Made by a program: the position numbers and the translations under genes. A stretch of DNA of 64,000 bases, taken from assembly GCF_008642275.1 (NCBI RefSeq), contig NZ_CP029189.1, positions 4,500,501 through 4,564,500 on the forward strand, in the 5' to 3' direction. Below are positions 1 through 9,494 of the stretch, in pieces. Source of the stretch: Streptomyces venezuelae. GTDB lineage: Bacteria; Actinomycetota; Actinomycetes; Streptomycetales; Streptomycetaceae. The notes below the pieces were generated by a model. The model worked only from the letters and a program-made list of their open reading frames with translations, was not told the origin of the DNA and did no database searches. Position 1 is the first letter of the stretch; every line of letters starts with the position of its first letter.

Positions 1-120
1 GACCGTGCGGGCGCCGACGAGTCGATCGAGCGGGCGGCGCAGTTCGTGCGCGACAACCTGGCCCGGTTCCTGCCCAACCCCCCGCAGGTCACGGCCGGCG
101 AGGTCGTCGCCTCCGCTTAG
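1..120 (+). CDS. C-terminal fragment of an unidentified protein
   Basis: An open frame enters from the left edge and ends at TAG 118-120, giving 39 residues. The visible part is an amphipathic helix with the pattern RAAQFVRDNLARFLPNPP. Tails of this kind (helix, then N-L-x-R-F/Y-L-x-x-x-P) occur at the end of D-2-hydroxyacid dehydrogenases, but no catalytic residue is in view. I give that only as a possibility. Codon use is typical of the window, so it is very likely a real gene end. Confidence 0.55.
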   Translation, partial: DRAGADESIERAAQFVRDNLARFLPNPPQVTAGEVVASA

Positions 121-679
121 CCGTCCAACGGCCCGCAACGGCCCCTGACAGTCGTCGAGCGCCCTCAGTGAGAGGGTCCCGGTGCCCGGGCCCAAGACGG
201 TCGTCGGACGCCGGGGGGCGAGGAGCGCGTAGCGATCTGATGCGCCTCCCCGGCACTGCCCCGGGCCCGGGTCTGGATGGGCCCGCCTCTCGGTCGTCCC
301 GGCGCCCGACCAGGCCGGACATCGTCGACCGTCCCGTCCCTGGAAGTGTCGTCCGGCTCCTTCTTTTGGGGTTTCCCGCCAGTCTTCGGATGTCCGGGGC
401 GGGTCGGTCGGTCAAGGGTGGCCGGAGGCCATCGCGTAGCGACGCGACGACGTAGGAGGAGCGTCCTTGAGGGGCCGGCCCGCCCCGGAGGGACGATGGG
501 ACTGACGGGAAACCCCGCCCGCATCACCCACCACCGGCCCGCCGGATCGGCCCTCCGGAGCCGCTGTCTCGCAGGCAACCGGCCTCCCCCGGAACGCCGA
601 CAGGGGCGGGTGGGCAGCCGCCGGGGCAGTGGGGCGGGGGCGAGGGGGAAAGGCGCCGGCTGCGCGAAGCCTCGTACCC
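121..679. other. About 560 bases without a convincing gene; long inverted repeat
   Basis: The stretch lies between the left-edge gene and the convergent ftsW-family gene. Frames on both strands are open here, but their products are Arg/Pro-rich low-complexity sequence and I credit none of them. Structure is present: 368-384 (GGGGTTTCCCGCCAGTC) and 500-516 (GACTGACGGGAAACCCC) form a 17-bp inverted repeat with one mismatch around a 115-base centre. The word GCGTAGCGA occurs at about 228-236 and again at about 434-442. I saw no tRNA, riboswitch or IS end. Confidence 0.5.
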
Positions 680-2074
680 CTACACCCGCACCACCGGCGT
701 GATCGTCGTCTCCACCGGGCCGTGGGTGTCCGCCTCGCGCTGGCGTTCCGCGCTGTCGCTGATGCGCAGGAGCAGCGCGATCATGATCCAGTTGGCCAGG
801 AGGGACGAGCCGCCCTTGGCCAGGAAGGGCAGGGCCTTGCCCGTGAGGGGGATCAGGCCCGTCACGCCGCCCGCGACCACGAAGACCTGCAGTGCCAGCG
901 CCGCCGCCAGACCCACCGCGAGCAGTTTGCCGAACGGGTCGCGGGCGCCCAGTGCCATCCGCAGCCCCCGCTGTACGAGGAGCGCGTAGAGGATCAGCAC
1001 GGCCATGACCCCGGCCAGGCCCAGTTCCTCGCCCACCGTGGTCAGGATGAAGTCGCTGCGCCCGGCGAACGCGATCAGCTCGGGGTGGCCCAGGCCGAGT
1101 CCCGTGCCGGAGACCCCGCCCGTGCCGAAGCTGAACAGTGCCTGCGCCGACTGGTCCGAGGTGACTCCCGCCGGCCGGTTCTCCCAGTAGTACGACAGCG
1201 GGTTGAGCCACGCGGCCACACGCGCCTTGACGTGCGGTTCCGTCGAGCCGACCACGAAGGCGCCCGCCGAGGCCATGAGCAGGCCGCAGACGATCCAGCT
1301 GGTGCGCTCGGTGGCGACGTACAGCATCACCACGAACACCCCGAAGAAGATCAGCGAGGTGCCGAGGTCGCGTTCGAAGACCAGGACCAGCATGGAGACG
1401 ATCCACACGGTGACGATCGGGCCGAGCTGGCGCATCGGGGGCAGCCGCATGCCCAGGAACCTGCGGCCCGTCAGGGCCAGCGAGTCCCGGTGGATGACCA
1501 GGTATCCGGCGAAGAAGATCGCGATCATGATCTTCACGAACTCGCCGGGCTGCAGGGAGAAGCCGAAGAGTTTGATCCAGCGCTTCGCGCCGTAGGTGTC
1601 CGCACCGAAGAAGGCGGGTGCGATCAGCAGCACCAGCGCGACGGCCATGTTGATGTAGATGAACCGCTGCAGCAGCCGGTGGTCGCGCAGCAGCGCCAGT
1701 ACCAGCAGGCAGGCGGCGATTCCGACCACCGTCCACATCAGCTGGCCGGGGGCGTTGGCGTCCGAGTTGTAGCGCTCGATGTAGCCCTGGTCGAGGCGGT
1801 GCAGCAGTACCAGTCCGAGGCCGGTCAGCAGCATGGCGAGCGGGAAGATCAGCGGGTCGGCGTAGGCGGCGAAACGGCGTACGCCCAGATGCCCCACCAG
1901 GGACAGCAGGGTCATGCTGACGGTGAAGTCGACGAACTTGGGCGGCAGCTCGCCGTTCATCGCGAGGCCCGCGGCGGCGTGACCGAAGACGGCGATGGCG
2001 GTCACGAAGACCAGGAGCAGCGCCTCGGTGCGGCGCCGGGAGACCGCTGGCGTCAGGGGTTTCAGCCCACGCAC
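680..2074 (-). CDS. FtsW/RodA/SpoVE (SEDS) family peptidoglycan glycosyltransferase
   Basis: The 464-residue polytopic protein has about ten hydrophobic segments. Family landmarks visible are GAKRWI near residue 165, the loop with WLNPLSYYWENRPAG near 290, and the C-terminal VTGLIPLTGKALPFLAKGGSSLL block, where the usual F-x-S-Y-GGSS reads FLAKGGSS. SEDS proteins polymerise lipid II into glycan strands together with a class B PBP during cell elongation, division or sporulation. No PBP gene is adjacent, so I cannot say which process this copy serves. The start is GTG with a weak GAGG upstream. It overlaps the end of a small upstream frame (2062-2202) by 13 bases, so translational coupling is possible. 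Confidence 0.88.
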   Translation of the reverse strand: MRGLKPLTPAVSRRRTEALLLVFVTAIAVFGHAAAGLAMNGELPPKFVDFTVSMTLLSLVGHLGVRRFAAYADPLIFPLAMLLTGLGLVLLHRLDQGYIERYNSDANAPGQLMWTVVGIAACLLVLALLRDHRLLQRFIYINMAVALVLLIAPAFFGADTYGAKRWIKLFGFSLQPGEFVKIMIAIFFAGYLVIHRDSLALTGRRFLGMRLPPMRQLGPIVTVWIVSMLVLVFERDLGTSLIFFGVFVVMLYVATERTSWIVCGLLMASAGAFVVGSTEPHVKARVAAWLNPLSYYWENRPAGVTSDQSAQALFSFGTGGVSGTGLGLGHPELIAFAGRSDFILTTVGEELGLAGVMAVLILYALLVQRGLRMALGARDPFGKLLAVGLAAALALQVFVVAGGVTGLIPLTGKALPFLAKGGSSLLANWIMIALLLRISDSAERQREADTHGPVETTITPVVRV

Positions 2075-2202
2075 GGGACGCCGCCACCGACCTCGGGGGC
2101 GGACGGGGAGGGCGGTGGGGGTGAGGACGAGGCGCCCGGTACGCCGGGGTCAGCGGAATCGATGGGTCCGATCTGCTCGGCAATGAGGCGCTTTATCTTC
2201 AT
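2062..2202 (-). CDS. Possible 46-residue leader ORF overlapping the SEDS gene start
   Basis: ATG 2202 opens a frame beginning MKIKRLIAEQIGPIDS, followed by a Pro/Ser/Gly-rich tail, and closes at TGA 2062-2064, inside the first codons of the SEDS gene in another frame. The first 16 residues are unlike the Arg/Pro-rich noise of spurious frames here. No ribosome-binding site stands at normal distance (GGAGG is 20 bases upstream), so translation would have to be leaderless or weak. It could be a translational-coupling peptide or chance. Confidence 0.3.
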   Translation of the reverse strand: MKIKRLIAEQIGPIDSADPGVPGASSSPPPPSPSAPEVGGGVPCVG

Positions 2203-2281
2203 ATCGTCTATGACGTTGATGTCCTCCCGATGGTTCCTTCGGGGGCGTTCCGCACCCTGCCGCAGCCCCGCGTCGCAGCGG

Positions 2282-3337
2282 TCACCGCGACGGCAGGGGC
2301 CCCCACGAGCCGGGGTCGGGGGCGACGGTGTCCGGGGGGTCGGCCCGGCGGCGCCTGCGGCGGTCGAGGGCGTCGCGGGTGGCTGCCGTCAGTGCCCAGG
2401 CGGGGAAGGCGAAGGCGGTCAGCCCCATGCCTATCGGCGCGAGCGAGCCGGCGAAGTCCATCTGCACGGCATGGTCGGCCGAGGGGCCGCTGGCGCGGGC
2501 GCTCACCGGCGCCTTCGGCCGCTCGTCGAACGTGCCGTCGCTCTTGACCCCGGCGAGGGTGAACGAGCCGTCGGCGGCGGTGAAGTCCCCCGTGCACCTC
2601 ATCGCCCGTTCCCCGTCGGAGTCGGGCTCGCCCCACGCGCAGTGCTCGGCGCGGAATGTGCCTTCCACCCCGGTCAGTTGGGTGATGAGCCGCGGTACCG
2701 CCGCATGGCACATGTAGATCCCGACGGCGATACCGAGGGCGATCGGGACGGCGTGGATCCAGCGCACGCCGGAGTTCGTCCTGCCGGTACCGCCACCGGC
2801 ACCGCTACCGGCACTGGTGGCCGTGGCCGTGGCGGCGGTGACAGGGGCCGCGTCCCCAGCCCCGGCCGCAGCCCCAGCCCCAGCCCTACCGACCCCCCGG
2901 CGGCGTCGGCGGCGGGTCAGGAGGTCGCGGGTGACCGCGATCAGGACCCACAGCGGGTACGCGAAGCCGATCGCCCCGATGCCCAGCAGGGGTGCCAGCG
3001 ACATGAGCCCCGGCCGCACGGCCTCGGTCGCCGACGGTCCGGCGACGCGGGAGGGCACCGGCCCGGCCGGATCGGTGTCGAACAGGCCCTCGGCCGCGAT
3101 CCGGTGGATGGTGAACGAGCCGTCGGCGGCGGTGAAGGAGCCGGTGCACGCCCGCTTCTCGACCCCGTCGTAGTCCTTCTGCCCCCCGCACTGCTCCGCG
3201 CGGAAGCTGCCCTCCACCCCCGTCAGCTTGGTCGTCAGCCGCGGTCCGGCCAACGCGAAGGCGGAAATCCCGATCACCAGGCCCACGGTGATCGAGATGA
3301 TGTCGCGCCAGCGGAGCTCTGCGTTTCTCCAGGTCAT
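2282..3337 (-). CDS. Membrane protein with two tandem copies of one domain
   Basis: The start chosen is ATG 3337 (MTWRNAELRWRDII). An earlier in-frame start would run into the groES control region. The 351-residue protein consists of two similar halves. Each has a hydrophobic segment, a TGVEG(S/T)FRAE(Q/H)C motif, a second Cys in CTG(S/D)FTAADGSFT, a second hydrophobic segment and a basic RRRRRR tail. The two conserved cysteines per half suggest a disulfide in an extracytoplasmic loop. A long Gly/Ala/Thr linker joins the halves. It is divergent from groES. I do not recognise the family and assign no function. Confidence 0.72.
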   Translation of the reverse strand: MTWRNAELRWRDIISITVGLVIGISAFALAGPRLTTKLTGVEGSFRAEQCGGQKDYDGVEKRACTGSFTAADGSFTIHRIAAEGLFDTDPAGPVPSRVAGPSATEAVRPGLMSLAPLLGIGAIGFAYPLWVLIAVTRDLLTRRRRRRGVGRAGAGAAAGAGDAAPVTAATATATSAGSGAGGGTGRTNSGVRWIHAVPIALGIAVGIYMCHAAVPRLITQLTGVEGTFRAEHCAWGEPDSDGERAMRCTGDFTAADGSFTLAGVKSDGTFDERPKAPVSARASGPSADHAVQMDFAGSLAPIGMGLTAFAFPAWALTAATRDALDRRRRRRADPPDTVAPDPGSWGPLPSR

Positions 3338-3424
3338 GGGCCGGAGGGTAGCGATCCCCGAGGCCTGGGAGCCCCGTTGGGTGGCGTTCCGGTTCCCCTC
3401 CGCGCAACGCCCGGCGGTCGGGAA

Positions 3425-3451
3425 TTGGCACTCCGCTTGACCGAGTGCTAA
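3425..3451. promoter_or_regulatory. CIRCE operator 1 (HrcA site) upstream of groES
   Basis: TTGGCACTC-N9-GAGTGCTAA fits the CIRCE consensus TTAGCACTC-N9-GAGTGCTAA with one substitution. HrcA represses groESL by binding such 9-9-9 repeats. The site overlaps the -35 box of the groES promoter. Confidence 0.92.
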
Positions 3452-3466
3452 TCGCCGGAATAGTCT
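3437..3466 (+). promoter_or_regulatory. Vegetative-type promoter of groES-groEL1
   Basis: TTGACC (3437-3442), an 18-base spacer and TAGTCT (3461-3466) form a principal-sigma promoter. The -35 box sits inside CIRCE 1, and the predicted start at about 3472 falls at the edge of CIRCE 2, so a repressor on either site would block it. Confidence 0.7.
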
Positions 3467-3471
3467 CGCAC

Positions 3472-3498
3472 CTGGCACTCACCCCGGGTGAGTGCCAA
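3472..3498. promoter_or_regulatory. CIRCE operator 2 (HrcA site) upstream of groES
   Basis: CTGGCACTC-N9-GAGTGCCAA is a second CIRCE element, 47 bases downstream of the first. The arms are fully complementary over GGCACTC/GAGTGCC, and it lies at the predicted transcription start. Confidence 0.9.
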
Positions 3499-3594
3499 CA
3501 CAGCGACAGGCAGGTCCGGCACCCGCGACGACGGATCGACCTGGTCGCCACCTCAGACAGTTAACCCCGGATCTCCGAAGGGGGAGGTCGGATC

Positions 3595-3903
3595 GTGACG
3601 ACCGCCAGCTCCAAGGTTGCCATCAAGCCGCTTGAGGACCGCATTGTGGTCCAGCCGCTCGACGCCGAGCAGACCACGGCCTCCGGCCTGGTCATCCCGG
3701 ACACCGCGAAGGAGAAGCCCCAGGAGGGCGTCGTCCTCGCGGTGGGCCCGGGTCGCTTCGAGGACGGCCAGCGTCTCCCGCTGGACGTCACCGTCGGCGA
3801 CATCGTGCTCTACAGCAAGTACGGCGGCACCGAAGTGAAGTACAGCGGCGAGGAGTACCTCGTCCTCTCGGCTCGCGACGTGCTCGCGATCGTCGAGAAG
3901 TAA
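3595..3903 (+). CDS. groES: Co-chaperonin GroES
   Basis: The 102-residue protein has the GroES pattern: [13 protein letters not shown] near the N-terminus, the mobile-loop region [17 protein letters not shown] (about 27-43), and the closing [17 protein letters not shown]. GroES caps the GroEL cavity during ATP-driven folding in the cytoplasm. GTG at 3595 follows GGGGGAGG. It is the first gene of an operon with groEL1, which begins 112 bases downstream with no terminator between them. Heat control through HrcA is expected from the two CIRCE sites. Confidence 0.97.
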   Translation: MTTASSKVAIKPLEDRIVVQPLDAEQTTASGLVIPDTAKEKPQEGVVLAVGPGRFEDGQRLPLDVTVGDIVLYSKYGGTEVKYSGEEYLVLSARDVLAIVEK

Positions 3904-4006
3904 TTCTCTTCTTCAGTACTGCTTTGAGCTGCGCCCCTGGTCACCCCGCTGATTGCCGGGCGGCTAGGGGCGTAGCTCGTTAAACCCGAGTTTCCGAGAG
4001 GGCTGA

Positions 4007-5644
<1,638 letters not shown>

Positions 5645-5661
5645 TCGCACGCACCACGCCA

Positions 5662-5699
5662 GGAAGGCCCCGTTCCGCAGTCGCGGAACGGGGCCTTCC
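5662..5699 (+). terminator. Terminator of the groES-groEL1 operon
   Basis: A perfect 17-bp stem (5662-5678 with 5683-5699) closes a 4-base loop. It is followed by CGTTGTTTTC, a fair T-rich run for this genome. Confidence 0.92.
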
Positions 5700-5723
5700 C
5701 GTTGTTTTCCCCGTGGTGAGGCG

Positions 5724-6434
5724 TCAGGTTCCGTACGGGGAACCCGTTGCGCCCATCTGCTGCTGCAGGGCGCCGGGGTTGTAGTGCCACCAGCCCTCGA
5801 TGATCTCTCCGTCCAGGCACCGGAACGTGGTGCTCCCGGACATGTAGTACGTCTTCCCGGTCGGTGCGACTCCCATGAACGGGCCCTTGTGGATGCCGGT
5901 CCAGTTCCACACCGTCGTGACCATGTCGCCTTCGGCCAGCTGGGCCGTGGGCTCGAAGGTCATGTCGAAGCCCGCGCGCCACGCCTCCATGTCCGACCGC
6001 ATGGCGTCGCGCCCGACGACGGTGGACTCGGCCTTGCTGACGTCGTGGTCGATGTAGTTCGTCGCGAAGCACTCGTCGAGGACGCTCATGTTCCCGCCCA
6101 TGGCCGCTTCCTCGAACACCCGGTTGGCGAGCTGCTTGTTGAGGTGCTCGTCGCGGACCACGTCCAGGTTCATGAACTTCGGCATGCCTTCGCAGAGCGC
6201 CACCATCTCCTGGAACATCCGGTCCGTCTCGGGGAGGTGGGAGTTCTTCATGGCCTCCTCGTACGAGGCGAACTCCACCATGTCGACGTAGTGGTTCCGG
6301 GCCTCGCGGTCCTGGCCGATCATCGTGTGCGTGGCGGTGCGCCTGCCGCTGCTCTGCTCCGCCCAGCGGTCGATGAGCGCGTTCATCTCGTCGAACCGCC
6401 TGGTCTCGTAATCGATCACTTGTACGAATGTCAT
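5724..6434 (-). CDS. Two-domain protein: small N-terminal alpha/beta domain plus SnoaL-like domain
   Basis: The 236-residue protein starts at ATG 6434. The first 100 residues (FVQVIDYETRRFDEM..., HYVDMVEFASYEEAM) look like a dimeric alpha-beta barrel of the monooxygenase/stress-barrel type. Residues about 105-230 (AMGGNMSVLDECFATNYIDHD..., GDMVTTVWNWTGIHKG, EIIEGWWHYN) carry the SnoaL/ester-cyclase pattern (NTF2-like fold). SnoaL relatives act in polyketide cyclisation or as small-molecule-binding proteins. No polyketide gene is nearby, so the substrate is unknown. It is convergent with groEL1 and shares the terminator region. Confidence 0.72.
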   Translation of the reverse strand: MTFVQVIDYETRRFDEMNALIDRWAEQSSGRRTATHTMIGQDREARNHYVDMVEFASYEEAMKNSHLPETDRMFQEMVALCEGMPKFMNLDVVRDEHLNKQLANRVFEEAAMGGNMSVLDECFATNYIDHDVSKAESTVVGRDAMRSDMEAWRAGFDMTFEPTAQLAEGDMVTTVWNWTGIHKGPFMGVAPTGKTYYMSGSTTFRCLDGEIIEGWWHYNPGALQQQMGATGSPYGT

Positions 6435-6542
6435 CGCGTCGCCTCCCGCGCTGGATGGGACAGGTCCAGTTTAGGGAGATTTCAGCCGGTCGGCCGCTTG
6501 TGGTGGGGCCCCCTCGGGGGCGCCCTCCGGCACCCTCCAGGG

Positions 6543-7316
6543 CTACTGAGGGCCGTACTTGCGGCCCGTGCGCGAGGACATCCCGCCCAGCAGCCCGCGC
6601 GGCGTCAGCTTCACCACGCCCATCAGCGCCTTGTACCGCGGGTCGGGAACCGACACCGTCTTCCCGCGGGCCAGGTCGGCCAGCGCCGTGGCCACCAGCT
6701 TGTCGGCGTCCAGCCACATCCAGCCGGGGATGTTGTCCGTGCCCATGCCGGCCCGCTGGTGGAACTCCGTCCGGACGAACCCGGGGCACAGCGCCATCAG
6801 CCGCACCCCGGACCCCGTCAGGTCCCGCGCCGCGCCCTGGGTGAACTGCACGACCCAGGCCTTGCTCGCCCCGTACGTGCCGCGCGGTACGAAGGCGGCG
6901 ACCGAGGCCACGTTGATCACGCCGCCGCGGCCGCGCGAGCGCATCGACTCCGCGGCTGCCGAGGTCAGCCGCAGGACCGCCTCGACGTGCACCTTCAGCA
7001 TGGTCAGCTCGTCGGCCATGGACACTTCGAGGTAGCGGCCCTTGTTGCCGAAACCGGCGTTGTTGACCAGCAGGTCCACCGGGTGGGTGCGGTCGCCGAG
7101 GCGCTGCTCGACCGCCGCGATGCCCTCCTCCGTGGAGAGGTCGGCGGCCAGCACGTCGGCCTCGATGCCGTGCCGGTCGTGCAGCTCGGTGGCCTGCTCG
7201 CCGAGCCGCTTCGTGTCCCGTGCCACCAGCACCAGATTGTGTCCCTGGGCGGCCAGCCGCCGGGCGAAGGCGGCGCCGATGCCCGCCGTGGATCCCGTGA
7301 TCAACGCAGTCGTCAT
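6543..7316 (-). CDS. Short-chain dehydrogenase/reductase
   Basis: The 257-residue classical SDR has the cofactor motif TGSTAGIG (7-14), the structural NNAG near 89, the catalytic Ser in NVASVAAF and Tyr/Lys in YGASK. The Arg after the first strand (VLVARD) favours NADP(H). The C-terminal segment (PRYKALMGVVKLTPRGLLGGMSSRTGRKYG) is basic and may touch the membrane. Substrate is unknown. It lies in tandem with the MOSC gene upstream, 31 bases apart, and the two may be co-transcribed. Confidence 0.9.
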   Translation of the reverse strand: MTTALITGSTAGIGAAFARRLAAQGHNLVLVARDTKRLGEQATELHDRHGIEADVLAADLSTEEGIAAVEQRLGDRTHPVDLLVNNAGFGNKGRYLEVSMADELTMLKVHVEAVLRLTSAAAESMRSRGRGGVINVASVAAFVPRGTYGASKAWVVQFTQGAARDLTGSGVRLMALCPGFVRTEFHQRAGMGTDNIPGWMWLDADKLVATALADLARGKTVSVPDPRYKALMGVVKLTPRGLLGGMSSRTGRKYGPQ

Positions 7317-7347
7317 AGGCGCAACCTAGCTCCCCGGGGTGACGGTG

Positions 7348-8034
7348 TTACCTCGCCCCGGTCCCCGCCCCGTACTTCTCCACGTACAGGCGAACCCGTT
7401 CACGGGCGCCCGGCTCCATCGCCTCGCCCGCGGCCAGGGTGAGCGGCAGCAGTGCCCGCTCGGTGGTGAAGGCACGGAACCACAGCTGCACCGTCACCTC
7501 GTGGTCCGGCCGGTGGACGATCCGGATCGGGTCGCCGGGGGAGACCGAACCCTCCTCGATCACCCGGAGGTACGCACCCGGCCGGGCCTCCTGGGTGAAC
7601 CGCCTGACCCAGCCCGCCTCACCCAGGGCTCCCTGGAAGGTCCGGCACGGGATGCGGGCCGAGGCCACTTCGAGGACGAGGTCCGTGCCGACCTGCCAGC
7701 GGTCGCCGATCCGTGCGGTGTTCAGGTCGATGCCGGAGGTGGTGAGGTTCTCGCCGAAGATCCCGCCGGGCAGCTCGCGGCCCAGCTCCCGCTCCCACAG
7801 GTCCAGGTCCTCGCGGGCGTACGCGTAGACGGCCTGGTGGTCGCCGCCGTGGTGGCGCCGGTCGCAGACGGCGTCCCCCACCAGGCCGCTGCCGAGGCCG
7901 GTGTCCCGGGGGCCCGGAGCGACGACGCGGACCGGTCCGGCGACGGGGCGCTTGCCGATGCCCGTCAGCCCGCCCTCCGAGTCCGTGTAGTCGACGGCCG
8001 TGGCGCGGCCGAGGTTCACCGAGATCAGTTGCAT
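7348..8034 (-). CDS. MOSC domain protein
   Basis: The start chosen is ATG 8034 (MQLISVNLGRA), giving 228 residues. An in-frame ATG 9 bases further upstream is also possible. The protein follows the YiiM-type MOSC pattern: SGLVGDAVCDRRHHGG near 52-66, YAREDLDLWE, FGENLTT near 97 and the conserved cysteine in ARIPCRTFQ near 130. MOSC domains resemble the C-terminus of molybdenum-cofactor sulfurases, and stand-alone forms take part in molybdoenzyme-linked reductions. No molybdenum-cofactor gene is adjacent. It is divergent from the LysR gene, which suggests local control. Confidence 0.87.
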   Translation of the reverse strand: MQLISVNLGRATAVDYTDSEGGLTGIGKRPVAGPVRVVAPGPRDTGLGSGLVGDAVCDRRHHGGDHQAVYAYAREDLDLWERELGRELPGGIFGENLTTSGIDLNTARIGDRWQVGTDLVLEVASARIPCRTFQGALGEAGWVRRFTQEARPGAYLRVIEEGSVSPGDPIRIVHRPDHEVTVQLWFRAFTTERALLPLTLAAGEAMEPGARERVRLYVEKYGAGTGAR

Positions 8035-8084
8035 GGAACCCATGGGACCACGCCGACCGCGCCGGCTCAAAGTCACACCGCTCT

Positions 8085-8098
8085 ATTCGCGCACGAAT
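8085..8098. promoter_or_regulatory. Inverted repeat between MOSC and LysR genes, candidate operator
   Basis: ATTCG-CGCA-CGAAT is a perfect 5-bp-arm palindrome in the 88-base divergent spacer. Its position, just upstream of the TATGCT box that precedes the LysR start, fits an autoregulatory LysR-type site. Only its symmetry and location support this. Confidence 0.45.
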
Positions 8099-8122
8099 CA
8101 AAGCGGGGCTTATGCTCGAAAG

Positions 8123-9022
8123 GTGATCGAAGCACGCCATCTCCGGGTTCTGCGCGCCGTCGCCGGGACCGGGTCCTTCTCCGCCGCCGCCCGAGAGCTC
8201 GGCTGCACCCAGCCCGCCGTTTCCCAGCAGATGAAGGCCCTGGAGCAGTCGGCCGGCACTCCGCTGCTCATCCGCACCGGCCGCGAGATGCGGCTGACCC
8301 AGGCGGGCGAGGCCCTGGTCCGGCACGCCGCGGGGATCCTCGCCGGGCTGACCGCCGCCGAGGAGGAGGTCGCGGCCATCGCCGGGCTGCGCGCGGGCCG
8401 GGTCCGGCTCGTGTCCTTCCCCAGCGGCAGCTCCACGCTGGTGCCGACCGCGCTCGCGGCGATGCGCGCCGAGCACCCCGGGACCCGTATCTCGCTGGTC
8501 GAGGCGGAGCCGCCGCGTTCGGTGGAGATGCTGCGCGAGGGCGACTGCGACCTGGCGCTGGCCTTCCGCTACGGCGGGGCGGACCACTCCGCCGCGGAGT
8601 GGGACGACCTCGTGGTGCGGCCGCTGCTGACGGACCGGCTCGTCGGGCTGGTTCCGCAGGGGCACCGGCTGGCCGGGGCGGAGCGCGTGGGCATGGCGGA
8701 GCTGGCGGACGAGCCCTGGATCGCGGGCTGTCCGCGCTGCCGCCGCCATCTGGTGGACGTGTGCGAGGGTGCGGGCTTCACCCCACGCATCGACTTCGCC
8801 ACCGACGACTACCCGGCGGTGGTCGGCCTCGTCGGCGCGGGGCTGGGCGTGGCCGTGCTGCCGGAGCTCGCGGTGGAGTCCGTACGCGCCAAGGGCGTGA
8901 GCACGGTGGCGGTGGAGCCGTCGGTCGAGCGGGAGATCGTCGCGCTGACCCTGCCCGACCTGGCCCGGGTGCCGGCCGTGGCCGCGACCCTGGCGGAGCT
9001 GGAACGGGCAGCCGCGCGCTGA
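8123..9022 (+). CDS. LysR-family transcriptional regulator
   Basis: The start chosen is GTG 8123 (VIEARHLRVLRA), since LysR proteins begin a few residues before the first helix. A longer frame upstream overlaps the divergent gene. The 299-residue protein has the winged-helix domain at 1-60 (GSFSAAARELGCTQPAVSQQMKALE) and a periplasmic-binding-like effector domain from about 90. A Cys pair, GCPRCRR, near 205 could be redox or metal sensitive. TATGCT ends six bases before the GTG, so the transcript may be leaderless. The likely target is the divergent MOSC gene. Confidence 0.88.
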   Translation: MIEARHLRVLRAVAGTGSFSAAARELGCTQPAVSQQMKALEQSAGTPLLIRTGREMRLTQAGEALVRHAAGILAGLTAAEEEVAAIAGLRAGRVRLVSFPSGSSTLVPTALAAMRAEHPGTRISLVEAEPPRSVEMLREGDCDLALAFRYGGADHSAAEWDDLVVRPLLTDRLVGLVPQGHRLAGAERVGMAELADEPWIAGCPRCRRHLVDVCEGAGFTPRIDFATDDYPAVVGLVGAGLGVAVLPELAVESVRAKGVSTVAVEPSVEREIVALTLPDLARVPAVAATLAELERAAAR

Positions 9023-9167
9023 CCCGCGTCGCCCCCGGCGGCGGCCGGGGGCGCACACCGGACGGCCCGGTTGGGCCGAACGGGTGAAACGCGGGCCGGG
9101 CGGCGACACGCCCGGGTGTGCCGGTGATTCGAAGAAACGTTCCTTCGGACGCTTCGTCGGCCGGCTC

Positions 9168-9494
9168 TCAGTTCGGCGCGATCGGTCCGATCGCACTCGA
9201 CGCGGGGATCAGGCGGTGCCGGGCGCGGCCCATCAGTTCCTCGCGCTCGTCCTCGGTGAGGCCGCCCCACACCCCGTAGGGCTCCCGGACGGCGAGTGCG
9301 TGCGCGGCGCATTCCGAACGCACCGGGCATCTCATGCAGACCTCTTTAGCCGAGGCCTCGCGCGCGCTCCTGGCCGCGCCCCGCTCGCCTTCCGGGTGGA
9401 AGAAGAGGGAGCTGTCGACCCCGCGGCAGGCGGCTAGCAGCTGCCAGTCCCACAGGTCGGCGTTCGGTCCGGGGAGGCGGGAGAAATCTGCCAT
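9168..9494 (-). CDS. whiD: WhiD, WhiB-like iron-sulfur regulator
   Basis: The 108-residue protein starts at ATG 9494 (MADFSRLPGPNADLW) after GAGGGAC. Four cysteines (AACRG, then C-x2-C-x5-C in VCMRCPVRSEC) bind a 4Fe-4S cluster. GVWGGLT and a basic C-terminus follow, the Wbl signature. The sequence is nearly that of S. coelicolor WhiD, which binds region 4 of the principal sigma factor and is needed for spore septation and maturation. It is divergent from bldM, as in S. coelicolor. Longer upstream frames lack this conserved start. Confidence 0.96.
   Translation of the reverse strand: MADFSRLPGPNADLWDWQLLAACRGVDSSLFFHPEGERGAARSAREASAKEVCMRCPVRSECAAHALAVREPYGVWGGLTEDEREELMGRARHRLIPASSAIGPIAPN

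Noticed and set aside
168..702. Small plus-strand frames in the left gene-free stretch
   Set aside because: They are Arg/Gly/Pro-rich, overlap one another in several frames and lack ribosome sites or recognisable motifs.
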